15,497 nt of DNA from JANLQX01 sp043775075 (GCA_043775075.1 JAYVSS010000175.1:1-15497), one strand, 5' to 3'; counted from the stretch's first letter, positions 7,149-14,316 are shown. Notes: a model not told the origin generated them from the sequence alone. Made by a program: numbers and translations.

Positions 7149-7224
7149 AAGAATCGTCGGACGATCGGATTTCCGACGCTTTGGCCTCGATCGCCGCTCG
7201 CACCAACTCCAGGAGAAGTCCGCC

Positions 7225-8178
7225 GTGTCAACAACTGTTCGCAATGTCATCATCATCGGCTCAGGTCCCGCAGGCCTGACCGCAGCGATCTACACCGCCC
7301 GCGCGAGTCTTGCCCCTCTCGTCATTGAGGGGGAAATTTCCTCCACCGGAGATCAACCGGGCGGACAACTCATGCTCACCACCGAGGTGGAAAACTTCCC
7401 GGGATTTGAGCACGGTATCCAAGGTCCTGAACTCATGACCACCATGCGGGCGCAGGCCGCCCGTTTTGGTGCGGAGTTCCTCACGGCGAAGGTCACCTCG
7501 ATCAGTTTTGACGAACGTCCGTTCGTCGTTTCCGTGGGGGAGGAAACTTTTCACGCCAACAGCGTTATCGTCTCGACCGGAGCCCGGGCGCTCATGCTCG
7601 GCCTGGAGTCTGAGCCACGGCTCCTCGGACACGGTCTTTCCACCTGCGCCACCTGCGATGGGTTTTTCTTCCGTGGACAGGAGATCGCCGTGGTGGGGGG
7701 CGGGGACTCCGCCATGGAGGAGGCGATGTTCCTCACGAAGTTCGCCTCGAAGGTCACCGTGGTCCATCGCCGCGACACCCTCCGTGCCTCGAAGATTATG
7801 GCTGAGCGGGCCATGGCCAACCCCAAGATCGAATTCGCTTGGAACAGCCACGTGGTCGATCTCGTCGGCGAACACAAACTGGAAGGCGCCGTCCTGGAAA
7901 ATCTCCAGACGGGCGAGCGCACCACCTTGGCGGTAACCGGTTTGTTCGTCGCCATCGGGCACATTCCCAACACCGACCTGTTCAAGGGTCAGCTCACCAT
8001 GGACGACGCTGGCTACCTGATCACCGAGGGCAAGTCATCGCGCACCAACGTGGACGGCGTATTTGGTTGTGGCGACGTACAAGATCACACCTATCGCCAA
8101 GCAATTACTGCCGCTGGATCGGGCTGTACTGCGGCGATAGATACCGAGCGATACCTCGAGAGCCTGCACCTCTCGTAG
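7225..8178 (+). CDS. trxB: Thioredoxin-disulfide reductase
   Basis: A soluble flavoprotein of 317 residues, standard for low-molecular-weight thioredoxin reductases. It passes electrons from NADPH through FAD and a CxxC pair to oxidised thioredoxin. Visible motifs are the FAD-binding GSGPAGL (12-18), the redox pair C141-A-T-C144 followed by DGFFF, the NADPH-binding GGGDSAMEE (158-166), and a C-terminal GCGDV-type FAD motif near VFGCGDVQDHTYRQA. GTG 7225 was chosen because AGGAGA at 7211-7216 lies at the right distance and the FAD motif then starts at residue 12. The open frame extends about 100 codons further upstream only as a shadow of the small membrane gene. trxA follows after 108 bp. Confidence 0.96.
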   Translation: MSTTVRNVIIIGSGPAGLTAAIYTARASLAPLVIEGEISSTGDQPGGQLMLTTEVENFPGFEHGIQGPELMTTMRAQAARFGAEFLTAKVTSISFDERPFVVSVGEETFHANSVIVSTGARALMLGLESEPRLLGHGLSTCATCDGFFFRGQEIAVVGGGDSAMEEAMFLTKFASKVTVVHRRDTLRASKIMAERAMANPKIEFAWNSHVVDLVGEHKLEGAVLENLQTGERTTLAVTGLFVAIGHIPNTDLFKGQLTMDDAGYLITEGKSSRTNVDGVFGCGDVQDHTYRQAITAAGSGCTAAIDTERYLESLHLS

Positions 8179-8189
8179 TGCGTCAGAGG

Positions 8190-8199
8190 TCTGTACAGA
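8190..8199. repeat. 10-bp perfect palindrome between trxB and trxA
   Basis: TCTGTACAGA is a perfect palindrome 12 bp after the trxB stop. It lies in a 108-bp spacer that otherwise shows only a weak ribosome binding region before trxA. It could be an operator half-pair or chance. Confidence 0.35.
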
Positions 8200-8286
8200 G
8201 GCCCTTTCTCGGAAATAGCGGTCGCTCGCCCATCGCATCCCTTCGATTCATTGCACCACCTAAGTAAAAAGAAACGAGTACCCGAA

Positions 8287-8613
8287 ATGGCCTCAGGCAT
8301 TGTCACGTTGTCCGACAGCACCTTTGACGAGATAGTCGGTTCGGCCACAACGCCGATCCTCGTCGACTTCTGGGCCGAATGGTGCGGCCCATGCAAAATG
8401 ATCGCCCCGGTACTGGAAGAAATTGCCACAGAGCAAGCCGGTCGGGTCACCATTGCCAAACTGAACATCGATGAGCACCCGGACGCTGCTCAGCGGTTCG
8501 GCGTCATGAGCATCCCCACCCTCCTGCTCTTCAAAGACGGCGAACTGGCGCACCGCATGGTGGGGGCGAAGGGCAAGATGCAGATGATGGCCGATCTCGA
8601 TCCTCATCTCTAA
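8287..8613 (+). CDS. trxA: Thioredoxin
   Basis: A cytoplasmic disulfide reductase of 108 residues, the usual thioredoxin length. The active site W32-C33-G34-P35-C36 and the cis-proline P77 in MSIPTLLLF are intact. It reduces protein disulfides, ribonucleotide reductase and similar targets, and is recharged by the neighbouring TrxB. ATG 8287 gives the normal N-terminus (MASGIVTLSD); a TTG at 8251 would add 12 residues unlike any thioredoxin. The ribosome binding site is weak (GAAACGAG region). This is the last rightward gene before the convergent parB. The cwlM gene that follows trxC in mycobacteria is missing here. Confidence 0.96.
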   Translation: MASGIVTLSDSTFDEIVGSATTPILVDFWAEWCGPCKMIAPVLEEIATEQAGRVTIAKLNIDEHPDAAQRFGVMSIPTLLLFKDGELAHRMVGAKGKMQMMADLDPHL

Positions 8614-8660
8614 CGAACCTAACGACCCGACTATCCCGCATTTGCGGCGAGTCGCGCCGA

Positions 8661-8689
8661 ACTGATCCCGGACCTCGTCCGGGATCGGT
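8661..8689. terminator. Hairpin between convergent trxA and parB (bidirectional terminator candidate)
   Basis: GATCCCGGAC and GTCCGGGATC (8664-8673 and 8677-8686) form a perfect 10-bp stem around a CTC loop. Three further outer pairs, one of them G-U, extend it to 8661-8689. It has no T-run on either side, as is common for actinobacterial terminators. It sits at the meeting point of two convergent gene sets, 47 bp after the trxA stop and 41 bp after the parB stop. Confidence 0.75.
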
Positions 8690-8730
8690 CGCGTCCGGAC
8701 CACTCACCCATTGCGCAACACACGTGAGCC

Positions 8731-9717
8731 TTAACTCGCGTCGGCCGACGATGCCAGATGTGTTGACGTGGCAATCAAGCGCGAGATCCGCTCGAGATCG
8801 GCCACATCGGCGAAGTCAATCAACATCCGGCCTTTGCGGCCATCAGGAAGGTCGATTGCCACCCTGGTAGCTAACACCTCAGCGAGCATCGACTCCAACT
8901 CCAGCAGGCTGGCCGGCCGAACTGCGGATGACTTCCCCGATGAAGAAGCTGAGGCTGAAGGACCCGTATCCGAAGCCCGAGGAGCCGGGGGAACCGACCG
9001 TTTGCCTTCACGCAGTCGAACCGCCTCCTCGATCGCTCGAACGCTCAGGCCTTCGGCGACAATGCGACGCGCCTGCGTCTCCTGGAAGGCTTTATCCGTC
9101 GTGCCAAGCAGCGCCCGAGCATGACCGGCGGAAATCTGCGACTCCATAATGAGTCGTTGAATGGCCGGGGTGAGCTGCAGGAGCCGAAGGGTGTTCGACA
9201 CCGCGGCGCGACTGCGGCCAACGCGTTTGGCGACCTCGTCGTGCGTGAACGAGAAGTCGTCAATGAGTTGTTGATACGCCGCTGCCTCTTCAATCGCATT
9301 GAGGTCAACCCGATGGAGATTCTCCACGAGCGCCTGCTCTAGCGCTTGGGTGTCTTCGGTCGCCCGGACGATGGCTGGGATAGTGAGTAGCCCCGCGCGC
9401 TGGGCTGCCCTCCATCGTCGTTCACCGGCGATAAGTTCAAATTGATTCTCGCCGGTTGGACGAACGAGGACCGGCTGGAGCACGCCGATCTCGGCGATCG
9501 AAGCTGTGAGGCTGGCGAGGTCATCATCGGCAAACGACTGGCGCGGTTGAAACGCATTTGGTCGAATCGCCACGACCGGGATCTCTACGAACAGGACCCC
9601 GTCCGGCTGTGCGTGGCTGTCGCCCGCGGCCCTCATGTCGTTGGCGGAAGATCCGCCGGGTCCCTGGGGAATCAGGGCTCCGAGCCCTCTACCTAGTCCG
9701 CTTTGGCGCACCACCAC
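8731..9717 (-). CDS. parB: ParB chromosome-partitioning protein
   Basis: A protein of 328 residues. ParB is a CTPase clamp that loads at parS, spreads on DNA and directs origin segregation with ParA. The N-terminal ParA-interacting motif GLGRGLGALIP (7-17) is present. The CTP/ParB domain follows with GERRWRA (98-104) and ENLHR (132-136). A helix-turn-helix lies around 156-180 (FTHDEVAKRVGRSRAAVSNTLRLL). A Ser/Ala-rich linker and a C-terminal dimerisation domain (LLELESMLAEVLATRVAI onward) complete it. It begins with three successive GTG codons after a strong AAAGGAGA, so the exact start is uncertain by one or two residues. The gene overlaps the 3' end of parA by 29 bp. Confidence 0.97.
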   Translation of the reverse strand: MVVRQSGLGRGLGALIPQGPGGSSANDMRAAGDSHAQPDGVLFVEIPVVAIRPNAFQPRQSFADDDLASLTASIAEIGVLQPVLVRPTGENQFELIAGERRWRAAQRAGLLTIPAIVRATEDTQALEQALVENLHRVDLNAIEEAAAYQQLIDDFSFTHDEVAKRVGRSRAAVSNTLRLLQLTPAIQRLIMESQISAGHARALLGTTDKAFQETQARRIVAEGLSVRAIEEAVRLREGKRSVPPAPRASDTGPSASASSSGKSSAVRPASLLELESMLAEVLATRVAIDLPDGRKGRMLIDFADVADLERISRLIATSTHLASSADAS

Positions 9718-10510
9718 TGATCTCCTTTGCTAAGCCCCGGTAGGCAATGGCCCCTCGGGAGGCAGGGTCAAACGTCGTAATTGGTTGTCCAAACGAAGGC
9801 GCTTCGGAGAGTCGGACGCTCCGCGGCACGACGTTCCGACACACCCGTTCACCGAAGTGGGCCTTTACCTCTTTGATCACCTGGTCGGCCAGTTTGGTCC
9901 TGGCGTCGTACATGGTGAGAATGATGGCGCTGATCTCAAGCTTGGGATTGAGGTTTGATTGCACCAGGTTGACGTTGCGAATAAGCTGACCCAGCCCTTC
10001 GAGGGCAAAGTACTCGCACTGAATCGGAACGATCACCTCCGTCGCCGCAGCAAGGGCGTTTACCGTTAGGAGGCCCAGACTGGGCGGACAGTCAATGAAG
10101 ACAAAGTCGAAGTCCTCCACCACACGATCGATCGCTCGCTTGAGGCGAAGCTCCCGACTGAAGGCCGGGACGAGTTCGATTTCTGCGCCCGCCAAGTCAA
10201 TGGTGGTGGGTACGACGAACAGATTCTTCGTGGCCGTCGCCTCAACAGCATCCTCCATCGGAGTATCACGGAGAAGCACATCGTACACCGATGAGTTCAG
10301 CGTCCGGGCGTTGACTCCGAGCGCTGTCGTGGCGTTTCCCTGCGGATCAAGGTCGATGACTAGCACCCGGTACTCCATATCGGCCAGCGACGCAGCCAAA
10401 TTCACTGCGGTCGTAGTCTTCCCAACGCCACCCTTCTGATTGGCGAGTGCGGCAATGCGGGGGAATGGTCGAAAAAAGATCGGCTGATTGGGGGCCGAAT
10501 CGGCAGACAT
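9689..10510 (-). CDS. parA: ParA chromosome-partitioning ATPase
   Basis: A protein of 273 residues of the ParA/Soj family. It binds DNA non-specifically as an ATP-bound dimer and forms the gradient along which ParB-parS complexes move. The deviant Walker A motif KGGVGKTT (26-33) has both signature lysines. DLDPQGNATTALG follows, and FVFIDCPPSLGLLTVNAL marks Walker B. The ATG at 10510 has GAGG five bases upstream. About 18 residues precede the conserved RIAALANQKGG, a modest extension common in chromosomal ParA. It is followed directly by parB with overlap, so the pair is co-transcribed. Confidence 0.97.
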   Translation of the reverse strand: MSADSAPNQPIFFRPFPRIAALANQKGGVGKTTTAVNLAASLADMEYRVLVIDLDPQGNATTALGVNARTLNSSVYDVLLRDTPMEDAVEATATKNLFVVPTTIDLAGAEIELVPAFSRELRLKRAIDRVVEDFDFVFIDCPPSLGLLTVNALAAATEVIVPIQCEYFALEGLGQLIRNVNLVQSNLNPKLEISAIILTMYDARTKLADQVIKEVKAHFGERVCRNVVPRSVRLSEAPSFGQPITTFDPASRGAIAYRGLAKEISGGAPKRTR

Positions 10511-10559
10511 CTGGACCTCATGGTCGACAAGAAGGGGGACCGCATCACTCGATCCTTAG

Positions 10560-10575
10560 CGTTTCACGTGAAACA
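10560..10575. promoter_or_regulatory. parS site 1 (ParB-binding centromere)
   Basis: CGTTTCACGTGAAACA matches the bacterial parS consensus TGTTTCACGTGAAACA at 15 of 16 positions, and its central 14 bases are a perfect palindrome. It lies 50 bp upstream of the parA start codon and next to the origin region, where parS sites are expected. Confidence 0.93.
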
Positions 10576-10583
10576 CCGCAGCC

Positions 10584-10612
10584 ATCGTGCCGCTTATCGA
10601 GGCTGGGGTCAA
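10584..10612 (-). promoter_or_regulatory. Candidate parAB promoter
   Basis: On the minus strand, TTGACC (10612-10607) and CACGAT (10589-10584) are separated by 17 bp, a good -35/-10 arrangement. The predicted transcription start near 10577 would fall right beside parS site 1, so ParB binding could affect parAB transcription. The -10 element is imperfect. Confidence 0.35.
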
Positions 10613-10716
10613 GGACCCTCGAGAAATCCTCGCCGCGTAGAACTGAGCGCTTCGCTATCGTCGCCCCCTCAGCTAGACATCAACCGACACATAAGGCTCG
10701 GATAAGGGTCGTCGAA

Positions 10717-10732
10717 TGTTTCACGTGGAACT
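10717..10732. promoter_or_regulatory. parS site 2 (ParB-binding centromere)
   Basis: TGTTTCACGTGGAACT matches the parS consensus at 14 of 16 positions. The GTTTCACGTGGAAC core is a common variant in actinobacteria. It lies 54 bp beyond the rsmG stop codon and 157 bp (centre to centre) from site 1. Confidence 0.88.
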
Positions 10733-10785
10733 ACTCGGTCAGTTTGCTGTCCGGCACCCTATCCGGCGACGAGCAACTCAATGGC

Positions 10786-11463
10786 TTAAAAAAGGGGCAG
10801 CTTGGCGGGAACGCCTATTTGTCGTGGATACCTTGCCGGCGTAAGACGCTCCTGCCTGGCGACAAAGAATCTGAAGTCACCTCGGTCCACTCGTTGCTGA
10901 CGAAGACCCAAGCGACTCAGTCCGCTCTCCGGCCAACGTTCTTCGACCCCTGGTGGTTCAGAGACGACCAAAACGCCACCAAGTCGAAGAAAGCCTGAGC
11001 CACACTCAGCCGTCACCGCCGGGCCGGCAAACCCGCGGGCCACGACGGTATCGAACGAGGATCGAAGCTCCCGGTCGTGGCCGATCTCCTCGGCTCGCCC
11101 GACGCGCACCGAGGCCCTGGTGGCGAATGCCAGAACATCGAGAATCTCGACCAGCGTCTTCATCCGCCGCTGGTTACTATCAACAAACGTCCATTGAGAG
11201 TTGGCCCACCACTCCATTAGCACGAGTCCCGGAATGCCGCCACCGGAACCCAGGTCGAGGGCACAAAATTCACTGTCGGGACCGCCAATCCCCGCTGACG
11301 CGAGGACATCGGCAAATCCTCGAGCGTGATCGACATGTCTTTGCAGGGGGCCGGGGCCCAGATAGCCGAATGCCCTCGCCTGAGCGAGGGCATTGGCGAC
11401 ACCGGCGGATACCCCGGTCAACTGTTCTCCGTCGGGGCTGACGGAGATCTCGTGCTCCATCAC
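10786..11463 (-). CDS. rsmG: RsmG (GidB) 16S rRNA m7G527 methyltransferase
   Basis: A protein of 225 residues with the SAM-binding motif DLGSGGGIPGLVL near residue 70, then FVDSNQRRMKTL and the VVARGFAGPAVTAEC region of the RsmG family. It methylates G527 of 16S rRNA at N7; loss of the enzyme gives low-level streptomycin resistance in many bacteria. The start is GTG 11463 or the adjacent ATG 11460: the first overlaps the khpB stop by 4 bp (GTGA), the second by 1 bp (TGATG). No separate ribosome binding site is visible, so translation is probably coupled. The C-terminal tail after FRFFVARQ is slightly long. Confidence 0.95.
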   Translation of the reverse strand: MMEHEISVSPDGEQLTGVSAGVANALAQARAFGYLGPGPLQRHVDHARGFADVLASAGIGGPDSEFCALDLGSGGGIPGLVLMEWWANSQWTFVDSNQRRMKTLVEILDVLAFATRASVRVGRAEEIGHDRELRSSFDTVVARGFAGPAVTAECGSGFLRLGGVLVVSEPPGVEERWPESGLSRLGLRQQRVDRGDFRFFVARQERLTPARYPRQIGVPAKLPLF

Positions 11464-12254
11464 GCCGGAGCGAGCACGACTCGTCGATACGGGTCTTCAC
11501 CTTCAGATTGGCTGACAATACCGGCAAGTGTTCCCGCCGTGTCATGGACGACCTTACGGTCCATGGCGCTCATCGGCTCCAATACCCGCCGTTCGCCGAG
11601 TTCTGCCACTTCCGCCGCAACCTTGCGGGTGAACGCTTCGAGTGCCACCCGCCGGCGTTCCCGGTATCCTGCTACGTCGAGCAGCACGCGCACGGAGGAC
11701 TCTCCCACCCGGTGATAGATCACCGTGCGAAGAAGCTCCTGGACAGCCTGCAGGGTCTGCGCTTTCGGTCCGATGAGGACGCCAAGTCCGGCGGGGTCAC
11801 CCTCGACCCGGAATTCGGTGTAAGGACCTTGCTCGCCCGTCGTCACCGTGGCTGACACACCAAAGGCGACAAGCAAGCCCTCAAGGAACGCCCTTCCGGC
11901 ATCGATCACCGACTGGTCCGCCGGTTCGCCCCCTTCGCCCCGCTCGGCGCGGGGCGCGGGTTTGCGCCGGGGAGGGCGCGACGTGGATGACGGCGCCGAA
12001 CGTTCCAATGGTTCACCTTCGGCCGAACGAGCGGTGCGGGGGCGTCCCCGACCTCGTTCTTCGTTCTTTGTGCGAGGAGTTAACGGCCGCACCCGAGCGC
12101 GGATCCGAGATTCCCCCCGTACCCGTCCGAACAGCCCAGCTTTCGCCGACTCCAGGACCTCGATCTCTGCTTCATCTTCGGCCACTCCAAGTTGCTCGAG
12201 GGCAAGCACTGTTGCCTCCTCGACCGTTTTGCCAGTGATTTCAACCCACTCCAT
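11460..12254 (-). CDS. khpB: KhpB/Jag RNA-binding protein
   Basis: A protein of 264 residues with three parts. The Jag-N domain (1-54) contains WVEITGKTVEEATVLALEQL and ESAKAGLFGR. A charged, low-complexity Arg/Pro/Glu linker runs from about 55 to 115. Then come a KH domain (about 118-192, with the GxxG loop in IGPKAQTL) and an R3H domain (about 193-262, with R233-x3-H237 in MDRKVVHDTA). KhpB binds RNA, often with KhpA, and affects cell division and elongation in Gram-positive bacteria. ATG 12254 follows the yidC stop by 1 bp, with GGAAGGGA seven bases upstream. A longer in-frame start at 12296 would read 14 basic residues inside yidC and is less likely. Confidence 0.94.
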   Translation of the reverse strand: MEWVEITGKTVEEATVLALEQLGVAEDEAEIEVLESAKAGLFGRVRGESRIRARVRPLTPRTKNEERGRGRPRTARSAEGEPLERSAPSSTSRPPRRKPAPRAERGEGGEPADQSVIDAGRAFLEGLLVAFGVSATVTTGEQGPYTEFRVEGDPAGLGVLIGPKAQTLQAVQELLRTVIYHRVGESSVRVLLDVAGYRERRRVALEAFTRKVAAEVAELGERRVLEPMSAMDRKVVHDTAGTLAGIVSQSEGEDPYRRVVLAPA

Positions 12255-12255
12255 A

Positions 12256-13290
12256 TCAACGTCCCTTCCTCTGGTTGTTCGGCGCCTTGGAGGCACCCTT
12301 AGAATTTGCTTTCGCCGATTTCGACGGTGATGCTACGGACTTCGCACCCGAAGAGAGCGCTTTGTTCGGAACCTTTACCGCCGGTGCCGCCTTGTCGGCG
12401 GCACTTCCCTTCACCACTGCGGCAGCCTTCGTTGCCCCAGTGCCCTTTCCTTCTTTCGCCGTCAGTACGGGCGCAATCCCTGCCGACCCAACTTTCGACA
12501 GCTTGCCCACCGTTCCGTTCGCCTTCGCTTCTGCCGCGGCCAGCGACGCTGGTGAGGGATTGGTCTTGTGGAGGACTTCTTGCTGCACCAGCGTCCAGAG
12601 GTTGGACGCCAGCCAATACAGCACGAGGCCAGCCTGGGCCTGAAAGCAAAACAGGGCGAAGCCGACAGGCAGGATCTTCATGATTTGTTGCATCTGCGCT
12701 GCTTGTGCGGTGGTTGCCGGGTTCAGTTTGTTCGCCCGGATCTGTTGGGCGAACCCTGTGGCGGCGATCGCCAAAACCATCAGCAAGTACGGCAGGCGAC
12801 CGCCGAAGCCGCCGGTGACACTCGACGCCGTTTCCGCCAAGTTCAGCCCGAAAGACTTGAGCTTGCCGCCACCGCCAATGATCGCCCGGTACATCTCAGA
12901 ATTCTTCGCCAGGTGACGCGGAGAAGAAACCTGCACCTGCATCCACGACAGGCTGCCGGTGGTCGTCAGACCCCGAATCACCTGGTAGAGGCCGAAAAAG
13001 ACGGGGATCTGAAGGAGTAGTGGGAGACAACCTGCGGCCGGATTGATTTTTTCACGCTTGTAGAGCGCCATCATTTCGGCGTTGAGCTGCTGTTTGTCCT
13101 GCCCGAATTCGGCCTGGAGTTTCTTCACCTCGGGTTGCACGCGGGCCATGCCCTGCATCGAACGCGTTTGTTTGAGTGTCAGTGGAAATAACACGAGTCG
13201 AACCATGACCGTCAACAAAATGATGGCCAATCCGTACGAATTCGTAAACTTGTAAAATATGGAAAGAACACTTCCCAGTGCGTCGATCAC
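12256..13290 (-). CDS. yidC: YidC/Oxa1 membrane protein insertase
   Basis: A polytopic protein of 344 residues, with the five-helix core of Gram-positive YidC and without the large E. coli periplasmic domain. It inserts proteins into the membrane alone or with SecYEG. Membrane helices lie at about 5-38 (with the conserved groove arginine R31 in MVRLVLFPL), 85-107 (GCLPLLLQIPVFFGLYQVI), 165-183 and 205-238 (split pair). The coiled cytoplasmic hairpin (about 45-80) precedes the second helix. The tail from about 245 is Ala/Lys/Ser-rich and very basic, as in YidC forms that contact ribosomes. The GTG at 13290 overlaps the yidD stop by 4 bp (GTGA) and follows a strong AAGGAGG that lies in a small hairpin. 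Confidence 0.97.
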   Translation of the reverse strand: MIDALGSVLSIFYKFTNSYGLAIILLTVMVRLVLFPLTLKQTRSMQGMARVQPEVKKLQAEFGQDKQQLNAEMMALYKREKINPAAGCLPLLLQIPVFFGLYQVIRGLTTTGSLSWMQVQVSSPRHLAKNSEMYRAIIGGGGKLKSFGLNLAETASSVTGGFGGRLPYLLMVLAIAATGFAQQIRANKLNPATTAQAAQMQQIMKILPVGFALFCFQAQAGLVLYWLASNLWTLVQQEVLHKTNPSPASLAAAEAKANGTVGKLSKVGSAGIAPVLTAKEGKGTGATKAAAVVKGSAADKAAPAVKVPNKALSSGAKSVASPSKSAKANSKGASKAPNNQRKGR

Positions 13291-13619
13291 GACACCCTCC
13301 TTGGGTGTTTGCTAGAAGCTTCAGGTTGTTGGCCCGGTACAGGGGCACTCGGGGTGGGTACCGAAAGGACGGCGGATCCGCCAATGCCACATCGATCAGG
13401 TACTGGATCAAATCCCGAGCCGCCGCCCGGTCGGCACCGTCCGATGCGACGGGCTGCGAGCCAAGTGCCCTGGGCGGCTCCGTGGGCGATTAGAGCTTCC
13501 TCGGCATAGGCCGAACAGGTAGGGAAAAAGCGACACGGCGAGGGCCGGCCGGCAAAGAGCCGTCGATAGCCTCGTACTCCCAGCAGGAGCAGCCGAGCGG
13601 GGGGAGAGAGAGTCGTCAT
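13287..13619 (-). CDS. yidD: YidD membrane protein insertion efficiency factor
   Basis: A small protein of 110 residues. The family core spans about 5-75: an amphipathic N-terminal helix (ARLLLLGVRGYRRLF), the signature CRFFPTCSAYAEEALIAHG with C29 and C35, then RRIGRCRPGGGSGFDPVP. YidD assists membrane insertion, probably with YidC, encoded next. Residues 76-110 form a polar, Pro/Ser-rich tail beyond the usual end. ATG 13619 overlaps the rnpA stop by 4 bp (ATGA); a TTG at 13634 would add five residues and is less likely. A weak GAGA precedes the start. Confidence 0.93.
   Translation of the reverse strand: MTTLSPPARLLLLGVRGYRRLFAGRPSPCRFFPTCSAYAEEALIAHGAAQGTWLAARRIGRCRPGGGSGFDPVPDRCGIGGSAVLSVPTPSAPVPGQQPEASSKHPRRVS
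13292..13308 (-). promoter_or_regulatory. yidC ribosome binding site inside a hairpin
   Basis: Read on the minus strand, ACACCC and GGGTGT pair perfectly over 6 bp around an AAGGA loop. The Shine-Dalgarno AAGGAGG spans the loop and the first stem bases, five bases before the yidC GTG. The hairpin covers the last codons of yidD, so ribosomes finishing yidD would open it. Confidence 0.5.
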
Positions 13620-14074
13620 GATCTCGACGGGCAATCGGAAGCGTCCGGCGAACCAATGACCGCCAACGGGGCAGCAGCTTCGGTCGCCACCGCCGCACCT
13701 TGCAATCGCCGACTCAGGTCAGCCACCGCCGCGAACAGCACCGGCCATGAGCAATGTTCGGTCGGACCAGCTACCCGGAGGAGGAGATCGCCGGGGGGAA
13801 AATTGCCCGCCAACAAGGTCACTGCGTGTCGCAGGCGTCGGCGAACCTGGTTGCGAGCCACAGCGTTGCCCGAAGCAGTCGAAATCGCATAGGCGACGCA
13901 CAGTCCCTCGGTACCAGTGCCGGTCGCGACCCATGCGGCCCGGAGCGGGCCGCTGCGAGCGCGCTGGGACGGCCGCTGCAAACGGCGGAACCGGGCGGGA
14001 CCCGATACTCGGCCTATCGGGAGACCCGGCGCCGACGAAGGGGGGAAAGTGAACAATCCGGAGTGGCCAGACAT
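13616..14074 (-). CDS. rnpA: Ribonuclease P protein component
   Basis: A basic protein of up to 152 residues that assists the catalytic RNase P RNA in trimming tRNA 5' ends. The family signature RNQVRRRLRHAV (74-85) is intact, as is the RFRRLQ region near 28-33 that normally lies close to the N-terminus, and the beta strand GPLRAAWVA. With the ATG at 14074, about 20 residues precede the usual family start. No strong ribosome binding site is visible, so a shorter form is possible. The C-terminus is Ala-rich. The gene starts 30 bp after rpmH and overlaps yidD by 4 bp. Confidence 0.92.
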   Translation of the reverse strand: MSGHSGLFTFPPSSAPGLPIGRVSGPARFRRLQRPSQRARSGPLRAAWVATGTGTEGLCVAYAISTASGNAVARNQVRRRLRHAVTLLAGNFPPGDLLLRVAGPTEHCSWPVLFAAVADLSRRLQGAAVATEAAAPLAVIGSPDASDCPSRS

Positions 14075-14104
14075 TGTCCGGCGTCCAAAATGAACCGGAC
14101 GAAC

Positions 14105-14239
14105 TCAGGCCGACAACTTGGCGCGGCCCTTGGCCCGCCGAGCTTTCAGGATGGCGCGACCGCCAGCGGTGGCCATCCGAGCACGAAAGCCATGCTTCTT
14201 CGAGCGACGACGAATATTTGGTTGAAATGTGCGCTTCAC
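14105..14239 (-). CDS. rpmH: 50S ribosomal protein L34
   Basis: A 44-residue protein matching L34 throughout: MKRTFQPNIRRRSKKHGF, then RARMATAGGRAILKARRAKG and RAKLSA. It is a basic component of the large ribosomal subunit. The start is GTG at 14239, with GGAAGG (14252-14247) seven bases upstream. It is the first gene of the leftward rpmH-rnpA-yidD-yidC-khpB-rsmG set and diverges from dnaA across a 366-bp spacer. Confidence 0.98.
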   Translation of the reverse strand: MKRTFQPNIRRRSKKHGFRARMATAGGRAILKARRAKGRAKLSA

Positions 14240-14285
14240 GGCGAAACCTTCCGTTCGCCGCCCAAATGACGGCACGAGAACCTGA

Positions 14286-14316
14286 CAAGGATAGGGCCTC
14301 CGCTACCCCATCCTTG
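14286..14316. repeat. Inverted repeat upstream of rpmH
   Basis: CAAGGAT (14286-14292) and ATCCTTG (14310-14316) pair perfectly. After one mismatch, GGG/CCC adds three more pairs around a 9-base loop. It lies 46 bp upstream of the rpmH start, probably in its leader or promoter. Confidence 0.5.

Larger units (their letters stand above)
10511..10785. other. rsmG-parA intergenic region with parS sites
   Basis: 275 bp without a convincing gene. Reading leftwards it holds the rsmG stop region, a parS-like site at 10717-10732, a candidate promoter at 10584-10612, a second parS-like site at 10560-10575, and the parA ribosome binding site at 10516-10519. Rightward open frames through it have no conserved features and appear to be shadows. 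Confidence 0.7.

Noticed and set aside
10447..10998. Rightward frame through the rsmG-parA spacer
   Set aside because: It crosses both parS sites and the 3' end of rsmG, has no ribosome binding site and no recognisable feature.
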